From NCBI GenBank assembly GCA_017307755.1, contig JAFKGQ010000017.1:186001-250000 (forward strand): a DNA stretch of 64,000 nt, written 5' to 3'. The DNA is from Chitinophagaceae bacterium. GTDB lineage: Bacteria; Bacteroidota; Bacteroidia; Chitinophagales; Chitinophagaceae. Of the stretch, positions 18,809 through 27,795 are shown piece by piece. Both the position numbers and the translations under genes were made by a program. The notes under the pieces are model-generated. The model saw nothing but the letters and a program-made list of their open reading frames with translations. It was not told the DNA's origin and did no database searches. Position 1 is the first letter of the stretch, and each line of letters begins with the position of its first letter.

Positions 18809-21800
18809 ATGACCAAAATTGACACCCTTTTGATCCGGATACGACAAGTTATTGCAATTGCCATTTGCCTTTTCCTTGGGATATTCAGCCTCCGTGCCCA
18901 GGTGCCGGTGGCCGACTTTACAGCCTCGACAACAGCCGGCTGTGGCCCCCTGACCGTCCATTTCAGCGATCAGTCCTCCAATAACCCAACTTTCTGGGCC
19001 TGGGACTTTGGCAATGGACAGATATCCAGCGCCCAGAATCCCAGCATGATATATGGTACCCCCGGGACGTATACGGTCACACTGATAGTAAAGAACAGCA
19101 GCGGCGCCGCCTCCATCATAAAAAAAGACTACATAACGGTTTATCCCTTCCCCACCGCCCAATTCACATCCAACCTGCAGGTTGGATGTGCGCCCGCGAC
19201 CATCCAGTTTACCGACCAGTCCACACCCGGCCAGGGCTCCATCGTCAGCAGGACCTGGAATCTCGGGGACGGGCAAATATCCTCCGACCCCAACCCTTCG
19301 CATGTTTATACGCAGACCGGCTATTACAGCATCAGCCTTAACGTAACCAATTCAGGAGGCTGCAGCATATCCACGACAATAAATCGTTATATCCGCATCG
19401 TTCAGGGCGTACAGCCGGATTTCACCTGGTCGCAAACCTCCGGCTCCTGCTCAGCACCTTTTGATATCACATTTGTCAACCAGACAGCAGGGCCGGGGAC
19501 GCTTACATATACCTGGGACCTGGGAAATGGTACGCCCACCTCTACCCAGACCAACCCTTCCACGAACTATCCCACCAATAATCCATACACGATAAACCTG
19601 ACGGCCACCAGCAGCCTTGGCTGCAGCGCCTCTACTTCAAAGACCTTCAGCTTCCAGGGCAACACTCCTGTAATAACGGCGCCCGATAATGCCTGTCTCA
19701 ACATGCCGGTGGCTTTCCAGAATGGGTCTTCTCCCGCTCCGGTGTCTTCCACCTGGAACTTCGGGGACGGCACCAATTCCAGCTTCCCCAACCCGCAAAA
19801 GGCATACGCAACGCCGGGCACTTACACAGTGACACTCACCAATACCTATGCATCCTGCAGCTCCAGCGCGACCAAAACGATCACGGTAGGCACTGCCGCA
19901 CCTGCCAGCTTCACCGCTGATAAACCCAGAGGCTGTAGCGTTCCCGCCACCATCAATTTTACAGATCAGACCGTCGGCGGCACAGGATGGTTATGGGACT
20001 TTGGCGACGGCACCACCTCCACACAACAGAACCCGAGCCATACCTATACCACCTTTGGCTACTACGATGTAAGCCTCAACGTCACTACCAATACAGGCTG
20101 CTCCAACGCACTGACTAAGACCCAATACATCCGGCTTGGCCCACCCGCCGTATCCGTGGCCGGCCTTAGCACGCGAGGTTGCGTGGGCGACCCCATCCAT
20201 CCCAGCCCGGGCGTATCCGCCCCTGACGGTGTTGCCTCCTACCTTTGGACGGCTCCGGGAGCAACCCCGTCTTCTTCCACCTCCCCCACCCCGGCCTTTA
20301 CCTATGGTGCAGAAGGGAATTATGACATTACTTTCCAGATAACCACCAACGGTGGTTGCACTGCCACCCAAACCTTCCCCGGCATTGCGATCATCGGCAA
20401 TAAGGTGCCGGCGGCATTTACGGCCACCCCGACCACATCCTGCGTCCGTGGGACCATTACCTTTACCTCTACGTCTCCGTCCATCGACCAATGGCTCTGG
20501 AATTTCGGAGATGGGAGTACCAGCACGATAGGGCCCACTATAACTCACTATTATACAGACACGGGCTTTAATGATGTCATGCTCTCCGTGACGCATCATG
20601 GGTGTACCCAAAGCACATTCCAGTCAAAATATATTTATATCAACCCTCCACTGGCGGGTTTCGACTTTAAAATAAATTGCGCGGATAGACACGTCGTAAG
20701 TTTTACCGACACCTCCAAGGTCGACCCGAACCCGGCAAAACCCGTCACCTATCTCTGGGACTTTGGCGATGGCACTACGTCCACTGCACAAACTCCGCCA
20801 CCGCACACTTTCACCAACCTCAACCCGCAAAACGTCACACTTACGGTCACCCAGGGCAGTTGCACCGACGTCGCAAAGACCCCCATCACCCTCCAACCCG
20901 TCACCCCTTCCTTTACCATCACCCCCAACCCGGTCTGCAGAAACAGCGACTTTACGGTAACTTCCACCAGCACGCCGGCCACAGGTATCTCCACCTATAC
21001 ATGGACAGTAAATACAGGCACACGGACAACAAATAACCCCAACTTTACCACCTCCATTCCGGATACGGGCGCACATGTCATCGAACTCGTTGTAACAGAT
21101 AATGGCGGCTGCCCCTTCGGACCGGTAACCAATACGGTCCAGATCACCGGCCCCACGGCCAAACTGGCCACTGGCATCGGCGGCTGTAAGAATAACATCA
21201 TCACTTTCACCGACCAGTCAACACCCTACCGCACAGACGCCATCAATTCCTGGTTCCTGGACTTCGGCGACGGCAATACCCAAAACTTCCCGTCCCTGCC
21301 ACTGACACATACATACGCTGACACAGGCACCTATAACGTCATCATCGCCGTCAAGGATGCCAAAGGCTGCGTCGACACAGCCAGGGTCACCACACCCGTA
21401 AAGATCTCATCCGCCAGGGCAGGATTCTTCGCACGCGATACCGTCTATTGCCCCGATGCACCGGTTCCCTTTACAGACAGCTCCAAGGGTAACAACCTTA
21501 CTTACAGCTGGAACTTCGGCGACGGCGCCGCTGGCTCCACCATGCAAAACCCCACCCACATCTACACCGGATACACCGGCACGGGACAATACTATAACGT
21601 CAAACTAAAGATCACAGACGGCGCGGGCTGCTCCGACTCGGTGACCTACAACAATTATATACATATCCAGAAACCCATCGCTGCCTTTACGCTGGACGAT
21701 AGCGCGGGCATCTGTACGCCCATGGCGACGGACTTTACGCCGGCCGGTAAGTATTACGACAGTCTGTACTGGGACTTTGGCGACCACACGACATCCACGC

Positions 21801-23239
21801 TGGACACGGTCACACATTTTTATAACAATTATGGCCCCGCGGCAAATAATTATGCCTACGTAGCCAAGCTGGTGCTGCAAGGCGCGGGAGGATGCCGCGA
21901 CTCCGCCATGCGGAATGTCTATGTCTATCAACCTAACACCGCCACCTCTCTTACTTTTTCACCGACAAGCCAATGTGATTCTCTTACCGCCAACTTTGTC
22001 GTCACCCCTCCGCCATATATAGGCTTTACGTTCGCATTCGGCGATGGTCCGGTAGACACTTCGGGAAGTACCACCCTTTCCCATACCTATAAAATCCTCG
22101 GCACCTATTCGCCCCAGGTAATCCTCCAGGATGCCAGCGGCTGTATCGCGTCTGTCGGCAGAGGCGCTATTACGGTGCTGGGGTCGGTGCCCATCTTCAC
22201 CATGAACAAAAAGAACGTGTGCGACACCGGTACTATATACTTCCAGGGCATCGTCATCAGCAACGATGGACAAAGCAATCTTACTTGGGACTTTGCAGAC
22301 GGTACCACCCTCACCTCCCCAACCCCCACAGGCCACCCGGACGACCCCTTCCTGACCCAGACCCATTTTTACAGCCAGCCCGGGGTACGACTCGCCACGC
22401 TAAAAGTGACCACCAACTCTGGCTGTAATGAAAGCTACACGGATACGATCCATATCTGGCAGACACCCCATCCCCTCATCAGCGCCGACGGCCCCTTGTG
22501 TACAGGCCCCATACAGTTCCACGGCAACGTGACCATCCCCAATATCGACAGCGTCGCCTATGCATGGACCTTTAGCAACGGCTCAAATTCCAGCTCAAAG
22601 GATCCCAACTTGCAGTTCCCGTCAGGGCCGCTGATAGCCTATCTCAAAACTTCTGTGGCATTCGGATGCAACGACACGACCTCGCAGCCCGTAAACATCT
22701 TTCCCCTGCCGGAGATAAAAGGCCCCAGGGTCCTCACCACACCCGTAGGCATACCCGTGACCCTGCCTTTCACTTACAGCTCCAATGTCAATACGTATAC
22801 GTGGTCGCCATCCACTTACCTGGACTGCACCGACTGCCCCACCCCTGTGTCCACCCCCGTCTTCAATACGACCTATACGATCACAGTGACGGATGAGAAC
22901 CATTGCACTGCCACGGACACGGTGCTGGTGAAGACCATTTGCGGAGGAGAAAATTATTTTATACCCAATACCTTCTCACCCAACAACGATGGCGTCAACG
23001 ACGTCTTCTATCCAAGGGGAAAAGGCTTGCACGATATACAATCCATGAGGATCTTCAATCGCTGGGGACAACTGGTATTCGAGCGGAAGAACTTCCCGGC
23101 CAATTCGGCATCCATGGGATGGGACGGCACGATCAACGGCCGCCCGGCCCCATCCGACGCTTATGTATATATCATCGAGGTCATCTGTATCAACGCACAG
23201 ATTGTGGCGCTGAAGGGTGATGTCACATTAATACGATAG
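18809..23239 (+). CDS. Giant PKD-repeat adhesin, T9SS type B (SprB-like)
   Basis: A 1476-residue surface protein. After a signal peptide (IAIAICLFLGIFSLRAQ) there are about 15 PKD-type repeats of 85-95 residues, each marked by a W-x-FGDG-like core and a G-x-Y-x-V strand; paired Cys near the start of many repeats suggest disulphides. The C-terminus is the gliding-motility-associated type B sorting domain (NTFSPNNDGVNDVFYP ... GDVTLIR). It is exported by the T9SS and probably acts in adhesion or gliding like SprB. I prefer the ATG at 18809 over the TTG at 18791, because the former puts the signal peptide correctly. A PorP/SprF gene starts 2 bp after the stop. Confidence 0.92.
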   Translation: MTKIDTLLIRIRQVIAIAICLFLGIFSLRAQVPVADFTASTTAGCGPLTVHFSDQSSNNPTFWAWDFGNGQISSAQNPSMIYGTPGTYTVTLIVKNSSGAASIIKKDYITVYPFPTAQFTSNLQVGCAPATIQFTDQSTPGQGSIVSRTWNLGDGQISSDPNPSHVYTQTGYYSISLNVTNSGGCSISTTINRYIRIVQGVQPDFTWSQTSGSCSAPFDITFVNQTAGPGTLTYTWDLGNGTPTSTQTNPSTNYPTNNPYTINLTATSSLGCSASTSKTFSFQGNTPVITAPDNACLNMPVAFQNGSSPAPVSSTWNFGDGTNSSFPNPQKAYATPGTYTVTLTNTYASCSSSATKTITVGTAAPASFTADKPRGCSVPATINFTDQTVGGTGWLWDFGDGTTSTQQNPSHTYTTFGYYDVSLNVTTNTGCSNALTKTQYIRLGPPAVSVAGLSTRGCVGDPIHPSPGVSAPDGVASYLWTAPGATPSSSTSPTPAFTYGAEGNYDITFQITTNGGCTATQTFPGIAIIGNKVPAAFTATPTTSCVRGTITFTSTSPSIDQWLWNFGDGSTSTIGPTITHYYTDTGFNDVMLSVTHHGCTQSTFQSKYIYINPPLAGFDFKINCADRHVVSFTDTSKVDPNPAKPVTYLWDFGDGTTSTAQTPPPHTFTNLNPQNVTLTVTQGSCTDVAKTPITLQPVTPSFTITPNPVCRNSDFTVTSTSTPATGISTYTWTVNTGTRTTNNPNFTTSIPDTGAHVIELVVTDNGGCPFGPVTNTVQITGPTAKLATGIGGCKNNIITFTDQSTPYRTDAINSWFLDFGDGNTQNFPSLPLTHTYADTGTYNVIIAVKDAKGCVDTARVTTPVKISSARAGFFARDTVYCPDAPVPFTDSSKGNNLTYSWNFGDGAAGSTMQNPTHIYTGYTGTGQYYNVKLKITDGAGCSDSVTYNNYIHIQKPIAAFTLDDSAGICTPMATDFTPAGKYYDSLYWDFGDHTTSTLDTVTHFYNNYGPAANNYAYVAKLVLQGAGGCRDSAMRNVYVYQPNTATSLTFSPTSQCDSLTANFVVTPPPYIGFTFAFGDGPVDTSGSTTLSHTYKILGTYSPQVILQDASGCIASVGRGAITVLGSVPIFTMNKKNVCDTGTIYFQGIVISNDGQSNLTWDFADGTTLTSPTPTGHPDDPFLTQTHFYSQPGVRLATLKVTTNSGCNESYTDTIHIWQTPHPLISADGPLCTGPIQFHGNVTIPNIDSVAYAWTFSNGSNSSSKDPNLQFPSGPLIAYLKTSVAFGCNDTTSQPVNIFPLPEIKGPRVLTTPVGIPVTLPFTYSSNVNTYTWSPSTYLDCTDCPTPVSTPVFNTTYTITVTDENHCTATDTVLVKTICGGENYFIPNTFSPNNDGVNDVFYPRGKGLHDIQSMRIFNRWGQLVFERKNFPANSASMGWDGTINGRPAPSDAYVYIIEVICINAQIVALKGDVTLIR

Positions 23240-23241
23240 AA

Positions 23242-24276
23242 TTGAGAATATATAAACACATATTACTCCTCATCCTGACAACAGGCTTTCTGTACATACA
23301 AAAAGCCCATACCCAGGACATCCATTTCTCCCAGTTCTTCGAAGCGCCGCTGCTTCGAAACCCCTCCCTGGCAGGCATCTTTACGGGTGACTATAGAGTA
23401 CAAGCCGTCTTCCGCGATCAGTGGAACAGCTTTACCAACGCCTATCGTACTGGCTCGCTCAACGGAGAATACAAAATGCCGGTGGGTAAAAGCAACGACT
23501 TCCTTACGGTCGGACTCCAGATACTATATGACAAAGCCGGCACGGCTGCCCTGTCCACTACAGAATTACTGCCGGCATTGAACTATCATAAATCCCTGAG
23601 CGACGAACGCGCTATGTACCTCTCCCTTGGCTTTATGGGCGGCCTGGTGGAAAAAAGGATCGATATGTCCAAAGTCACCACCAACAGCCAGTACAACGGC
23701 ACCGCCTACGACCCCGCCCTGCCGGACGGAGAGGTCTTGACCAACCCTACGGTCCGCTACCTGGACGGCAGCCTGGGACTGAGCTTCAACACAGGCTTTG
23801 GAAGAGACAAGGGCAATAGCCTCTTCCTTGGAGTAGCAATGCACCATCTCAATCGCCCCAAAAATTCTTTCTACAAAACCCCGGGCATCGAACTAGACCC
23901 CAAATACGTTTTCTCCGCAGGCATAAAAATGATCGTAAACGAATTTACTTACTTCACCCTGCAAGGCGACCATACCCGACAAGGCCCGGCACAAGAAACC
24001 ATCGCAGGCGCCTTCTATTCCTATAAGTTGGGAGACGATCCGGAAAATTCCAACTACATCCTGAGCCTCGGCGCCTTCCTCCGGTGGAAAGACGCACTCA
24101 TCCCGGCGCTAAAGCTGGAAATGAACTCCCTCGCAGTTTCGCTTAGCTATGATGTCAATGTTTCACAATTAAAGACAGTCAGCAATGGCAGAGGCGGTAT
24201 AGAACTATCCATCTCGTATATAGGATTCCTCGATCGCGAAAATTCCAAATACCGTATCCTGTGCCCGAAATTTTAA
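23242..24276 (+). CDS. PorP/SprF-family T9SS outer-membrane protein
   Basis: A 344-residue protein with a signal peptide (ILLLILTTGFLYIQKAHTQ) and the family hallmark right after it (DIHFSQFFEAPLLRNPSLAG). The rest is beta-rich and predicted to form a barrel. SprF in Flavobacterium is needed for secretion of SprB, which carries the same type B tail as the upstream adhesin, so this is likely its dedicated partner. The only usable start is a TTG at 23242, two bases after the adhesin stop, with no Shine-Dalgarno, suggesting translational coupling. Confidence 0.9.
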   Translation: MRIYKHILLLILTTGFLYIQKAHTQDIHFSQFFEAPLLRNPSLAGIFTGDYRVQAVFRDQWNSFTNAYRTGSLNGEYKMPVGKSNDFLTVGLQILYDKAGTAALSTTELLPALNYHKSLSDERAMYLSLGFMGGLVEKRIDMSKVTTNSQYNGTAYDPALPDGEVLTNPTVRYLDGSLGLSFNTGFGRDKGNSLFLGVAMHHLNRPKNSFYKTPGIELDPKYVFSAGIKMIVNEFTYFTLQGDHTRQGPAQETIAGAFYSYKLGDDPENSNYILSLGAFLRWKDALIPALKLEMNSLAVSLSYDVNVSQLKTVSNGRGGIELSISYIGFLDRENSKYRILCPKF

Positions 24277-24331
24277 CGTAACTTGCCTGGCGTCACCGCA
24301 GACCAGCGGAGATTCGAAAAATTTTATCATT

Positions 24332-24802
24332 ATGCCATTGACAGTCGGCCAGAAAGCGCCAGCCTTTAGCCTTTACGATTCCGAAAAGAAAAAAGTCAGC
24401 CTCGATGATCTTAAAGGGAAAAATGTACTCCTGCTATTTTTCCCGCAAGCCTTCACAGGCACCTGCACCAAAGAGCTTTGCAGCACCCGCGATAACATCG
24501 CCCTGTACGACCAGGTGAACGCCCAGGTACTGGCCATCAGCGTAGACTCCCTGTTCACCCTCGCCAGATATAAAGACGATCAACAGTTGAACTTCCCGCT
24601 CCTCAGCGACTTTAATAAGGAAGTCTCCAAAGCCTATGACTGTCTCTACGATACTTTCGTATTTGACATGAAAGGGGTATCAAAAAGATCCGCTTTTGTT
24701 CTCGACAAGGACGGCATCATCCGTTATGCGGAAGTGCTGGAGACAGCCAGCGACCTCCCGGACTTCTCCAAGATCCAAAAAACACTGTCGGAACTTAATT
24801 AA
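24332..24802 (+). CDS. Peroxiredoxin (PrxQ/AhpE-like)
   Basis: A 156-residue thiol peroxidase reducing hydrogen peroxide and organic hydroperoxides in the cytosol. The peroxidatic motif P-x3-T-x2-C is present with Cys45 (FPQAFTGTC). A second Cys at position 50, five residues further, is where PrxQ/BCP enzymes carry their resolving Cys, so an atypical 2-Cys mechanism is likely. The other features place it near the AhpE branch, so the subfamily is uncertain. The gene starts 55 bp after the PorP gene and ends before a strong hairpin. Confidence 0.92.
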   Translation: MPLTVGQKAPAFSLYDSEKKKVSLDDLKGKNVLLLFFPQAFTGTCTKELCSTRDNIALYDQVNAQVLAISVDSLFTLARYKDDQQLNFPLLSDFNKEVSKAYDCLYDTFVFDMKGVSKRSAFVLDKDGIIRYAEVLETASDLPDFSKIQKTLSELN

Positions 24803-24820
24803 TTGAAGACCAAATAACTA

Positions 24821-24842
24821 CATCCCGGCCATCACCGGGATG
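24821..24842 (+). terminator. Terminator-like hairpin after the peroxiredoxin
   Basis: Perfect 8-bp stem CATCCCGG (24821-24828) and CCGGGATG (24835-24842), loop CCATCA. The following sequence GGTTTCCAAAATTT is only partly T-rich, so termination may be incomplete. Confidence 0.55.
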
Positions 24843-24932
24843 GTTTCCAAAATTTAGCATTATTTTTGGACTATTATTTGTATCTTCGGGAGTAAACGCT
24901 TATTTTGGATTCACGTGTAAAATAGCCGATAC

Positions 24933-25271
24933 ATGAGGATTTTTTACATTATTTTATCCATTATTCTACTGACATCCACCCAGGCTTTTAGCCAGGCGAA
25001 AGGCCCTATGCCCGACCCTGAATCCAAAGTCATCAAACTCTACCCTAATCCAGCTATCTCCTACATCACTTTCGAAGTCGCAAAAGAACCCAATAAAACA
25101 TACTCCCTTCAAATATTTAATTTTCTCGGGAGAAAAGTAAAGGAAGTGACGGACATCTCTCCAAAAACAGTAGTCAATCTCAGCGAACTGGTCCGGGGTA
25201 TCTATATCTTCCAGCTGAGAGATCCCAATGGCAGGGTCACCGACTCCGGTACCTTCCAGATCAATAAATAA
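24933..25271 (+). CDS. Orphan type A T9SS sorting-domain protein
   Basis: A 112-residue protein consisting of a signal peptide (to about residue 21, TQAFSQ) and then, after a dozen residues, only a T9SS type A sorting domain: the KLYPNPA opening (about 35-41), YSLQIFNFLGRKVKE and the final GIYIFQLRD...GTFQINK strands. There is no cargo domain. It could be a real minimal T9SS substrate, a decoy or regulator of the secretion or attachment enzymes, or the relic of a longer gene. The reading frame is intact and the signal looks functional. It stands alone between the peroxiredoxin and a converging gene. Confidence 0.8.
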   Translation: MRIFYIILSIILLTSTQAFSQAKGPMPDPESKVIKLYPNPAISYITFEVAKEPNKTYSLQIFNFLGRKVKEVTDISPKTVVNLSELVRGIYIFQLRDPNGRVTDSGTFQINK

Positions 25272-25288
25272 TCAGCCAGCCATCGGAC

Positions 25289-26578
25289 TCAATCCCCCCT
25301 TATCAGGAACATCTCCCGTTGCCTTCCATTGATATACCTAAACCCCTTCTCGTCAAAGTAACCATCCTCTTCCAGCATGATCTTTACCGCCTTCTTCCAT
25401 TCCGGCACCTCGCTGACGGCATTTAACTCGACGGAATAAGCAGTACGGTTATGCATGGGGAAATCCCCGCTGCCGGACACACCTCCCTGCCGATCCCAAA
25501 GCCCGATAGCTGGTCCGGCCCCATGGCCATGATACCCAATGGGATGGGTATATATCGCCCCCTGGATCCCCTCCAGACTGGCCCGGGCAAGTGCCGCTGC
25601 CAGTATCTGGTTGCCCGTCCGGCCCTCGCTAAATGCGGCGGTGAGGATGTCCTGCAGCCGTCCGGCCCTGTCGAATGCAGCCTTCAATCCGGCAGGCACA
25701 GCCGTCTCACCCGGCTTTAACACATAGGCATGCTCTTGCACATCCGTATTCAGCCGCAAATAGGTGATCCCAAAATCCACATGCAACAGATCCCCGGACC
25801 GGATGATATCATCCTTTGACCGGCCCTCCTCCCGCTGAATATCCACCGTAGGATGAAACCAGGTATCAAAACCACTATCCCTGATACGCTGCCGCAGCCA
25901 CCATTCCAGGTCCCCGGTACTGGTAACCCCGATCCTGATGGCCCGGGAAGAAAAAGCCTCCGCAATGATAGCATGCGTATACTGTACTAACCTCGGATAA
26001 AACTCCATCTCCTGCGGAGTCCTCGTTTCCAGCCAACCCACCGCCAGCGGCTGAGCCGAAATAACCCGGGTCCTCAACTCTTCTGGCAGCCTGCGCAACA
26101 GCTCCTGATAATCCGTATGGTCCATTCCGTCTGCGTGACCAAAATCAGTGGAAATGTCCACCGCTATCCGGCGAGGCCCCCTGGAGATCAAAAGGTTCAC
26201 CAGCGCATCCCATTGGTCGGGAAATCGCTGCATATCCCAGACAGCCTTGATCTCGTTACCCGCATTGTACCGGGTAATGGCCAGCTTCTCCAGACTTTTT
26301 GTCACGCTATCCCGATAAAACACAAAAATGGTCCTCCGCCGCGCATTCAGCCACTCGGCCGGCAACATGGTCCTCAACACGGGATCCTCATTGTACTCCC
26401 TGCTGATGATAACCCAGCAATCGATGTTACTCCTTTCCATCAGGACGGGCAGCAACGTATTCAATCTTTCGGCTAATAAAGTATTGATGATCCTGGCCTG
26501 CTCACGCAATGGCAGCGCCTGACTGTAGGAAATGACAGATAAGAGGGTCAGCAGTCCCCCTGCGAGCAATTTTCTCAT
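25289..26578 (-). CDS. Exported M24-family peptidase (Xaa-Pro aminopeptidase-like)
   Basis: A 429-residue protein with a signal peptide (LLAGGLLTLLSVISYSQ), a creatinase-like N-terminal domain and a pita-bread M24 domain. The usual dimetal region is recognisable as HVDFGITYL, then HPIGYHGHG and the Glu-bearing VELNAVSE. The second Asp normally sits in a DxTR-type sequence and here the site reads NTDVQEH, so activity is plausible but not certain. If active it would split X-Pro bonds in the periplasm. It appears monocistronic. Confidence 0.85.
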   Translation of the reverse strand: MRKLLAGGLLTLLSVISYSQALPLREQARIINTLLAERLNTLLPVLMERSNIDCWVIISREYNEDPVLRTMLPAEWLNARRRTIFVFYRDSVTKSLEKLAITRYNAGNEIKAVWDMQRFPDQWDALVNLLISRGPRRIAVDISTDFGHADGMDHTDYQELLRRLPEELRTRVISAQPLAVGWLETRTPQEMEFYPRLVQYTHAIIAEAFSSRAIRIGVTSTGDLEWWLRQRIRDSGFDTWFHPTVDIQREEGRSKDDIIRSGDLLHVDFGITYLRLNTDVQEHAYVLKPGETAVPAGLKAAFDRAGRLQDILTAAFSEGRTGNQILAAALARASLEGIQGAIYTHPIGYHGHGAGPAIGLWDRQGGVSGSGDFPMHNRTAYSVELNAVSEVPEWKKAVKIMLEEDGYFDEKGFRYINGRQREMFLIRGD

Positions 26579-26605
26579 GTGTAGTATGATCAGTGAATGA
26601 ATATA

Positions 26606-27778
26606 CTACAATACCTGTACAATGAGGAATTTAAGATAGTTTGTATTTTCCCAGCCTTCGATGATGGGATGGTCGCTGGCCTGAGCCTGAAAGGTCACTT
26701 GTCGCAATCTGCGCCGCGCATCTTTCGCAGCCATCTGTATGGTCTCCAAAAAAAGCTCAGGCTGAACAAGGTTGGTACAGCTGGAGGTCACCAGAAATCC
26801 CCCCTTCTTCACCAGCTTCATCCCCCGTAAATTGATCTCTTTATAGCCTGTGATGGCTTTCTGGATAGTTTCCCGGCTCTTGGTAAAAGCAGGCGGGTCC
26901 AGCATCACCACATCGTACTGCCGCCCTTCCTTGCTCCACTGCTTCAATACATCAAAGGCATTGACCGCCTCATACCTGCAAATATTTTCCAGTCCGTTGA
27001 GTGCTGCATTCCGGCGAGCCTGCGCTACGGCATTCTCCGAAATATCAAGACCAAGGACAGACTTGGCGCCATACCAGCCGGCATGCGTCTCAAAGCTGCC
27101 CGTATAACAAAAGGCCCCCAGCACATCCGCCCCCTTGACAATATGCTGGATAGCCCGGCGGTTGTCCTGCTGGTCCAGAAAATACCCCGTCTTCTGCCCA
27201 TTCTCAAGATCCACATGCATCTGCAGCCCATTCTCCCGGATTATGATCTGCGTATCAAAAGGCGCCGAAAGAAACCCCTTTTGCTGCGGCATACCCTCCA
27301 GTTCCCGCACAGGTACGTCATTTCGCTCGTATATACCCTTAGGGCTGAATATCTTCTCCAATGCCTTCACAATGGCAGGCTTCCACTTGTCCATCCCCAG
27401 CGCCAGGGTCTGTAAAACAAAGTGATCGTTGAACTTGTCGATAATAAGGGCAGGCATAAAGTCAGCCTCGCCAAAAATAAGCCGGCAGTTCTCTACATAC
27501 CCCAACCGCTGGCGGTAATCCCAGGCTTCTTGTAATCTCCTCAAAAAGAACTCTTCGTCTATCACCTCCGACTTATCCCTGGTCAGCAGCCTCACCAGGA
27601 TCTGGGACTGCGGGTTGATATACCCCTTCCCCACAAATTTTTTGTCATGCGTGTATACCTCTACAGTCTCGCCACCGGCAGCATCCCCGTCTACCGTATT
27701 TACTTCATTTCCAAATATCCAGGGATGACCGTTTTCAATACGGCGACTGATCTTTTTCTTCAGATAAACTTTTGTCAT
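26606..27778 (-). CDS. rlmI: Class I SAM-dependent rRNA methyltransferase (RlmI-like)
   Basis: A 390-residue protein that fits the RlmI/RlmO group, which methylates cytosine C5 of 23S rRNA. It has an N-terminal PUA domain (about 1-85, KKKISRRIENGHPWIFGNEV), a middle domain and a C-terminal Rossmann fold with GAFCYTGSFETHAGW, the LDPPAFTKSR motif and the catalytic TSSCTN (Cys). A GTG at 27802 would lengthen the protein by eight residues, but I prefer the ATG at 27778: a TACCTTTG -7 box lies 6 bp upstream, which would make the message leaderless. The longer start would overlap the GH30 gene. Confidence 0.9.
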   Translation of the reverse strand: MTKVYLKKKISRRIENGHPWIFGNEVNTVDGDAAGGETVEVYTHDKKFVGKGYINPQSQILVRLLTRDKSEVIDEEFFLRRLQEAWDYRQRLGYVENCRLIFGEADFMPALIIDKFNDHFVLQTLALGMDKWKPAIVKALEKIFSPKGIYERNDVPVRELEGMPQQKGFLSAPFDTQIIIRENGLQMHVDLENGQKTGYFLDQQDNRRAIQHIVKGADVLGAFCYTGSFETHAGWYGAKSVLGLDISENAVAQARRNAALNGLENICRYEAVNAFDVLKQWSKEGRQYDVVMLDPPAFTKSRETIQKAITGYKEINLRGMKLVKKGGFLVTSSCTNLVQPELFLETIQMAAKDARRRLRQVTFQAQASDHPIIEGWENTNYLKFLIVQVL

Positions 27779-27784
27779 GGGCCG

Positions 27785-27792
27785 CAAAGGTA
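27785..27792 (-). promoter_or_regulatory. Start-proximal -7 box, leaderless transcript predicted
   Basis: On the minus strand TACCTTTG ends six bases before the ATG at 27778. It matches TAnnTTTG exactly, so transcription would begin at or within a base or two of the start codon. No TTG at 19 bp spacing was found. Confidence 0.5.
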
Positions 27793-27795
27793 CAA

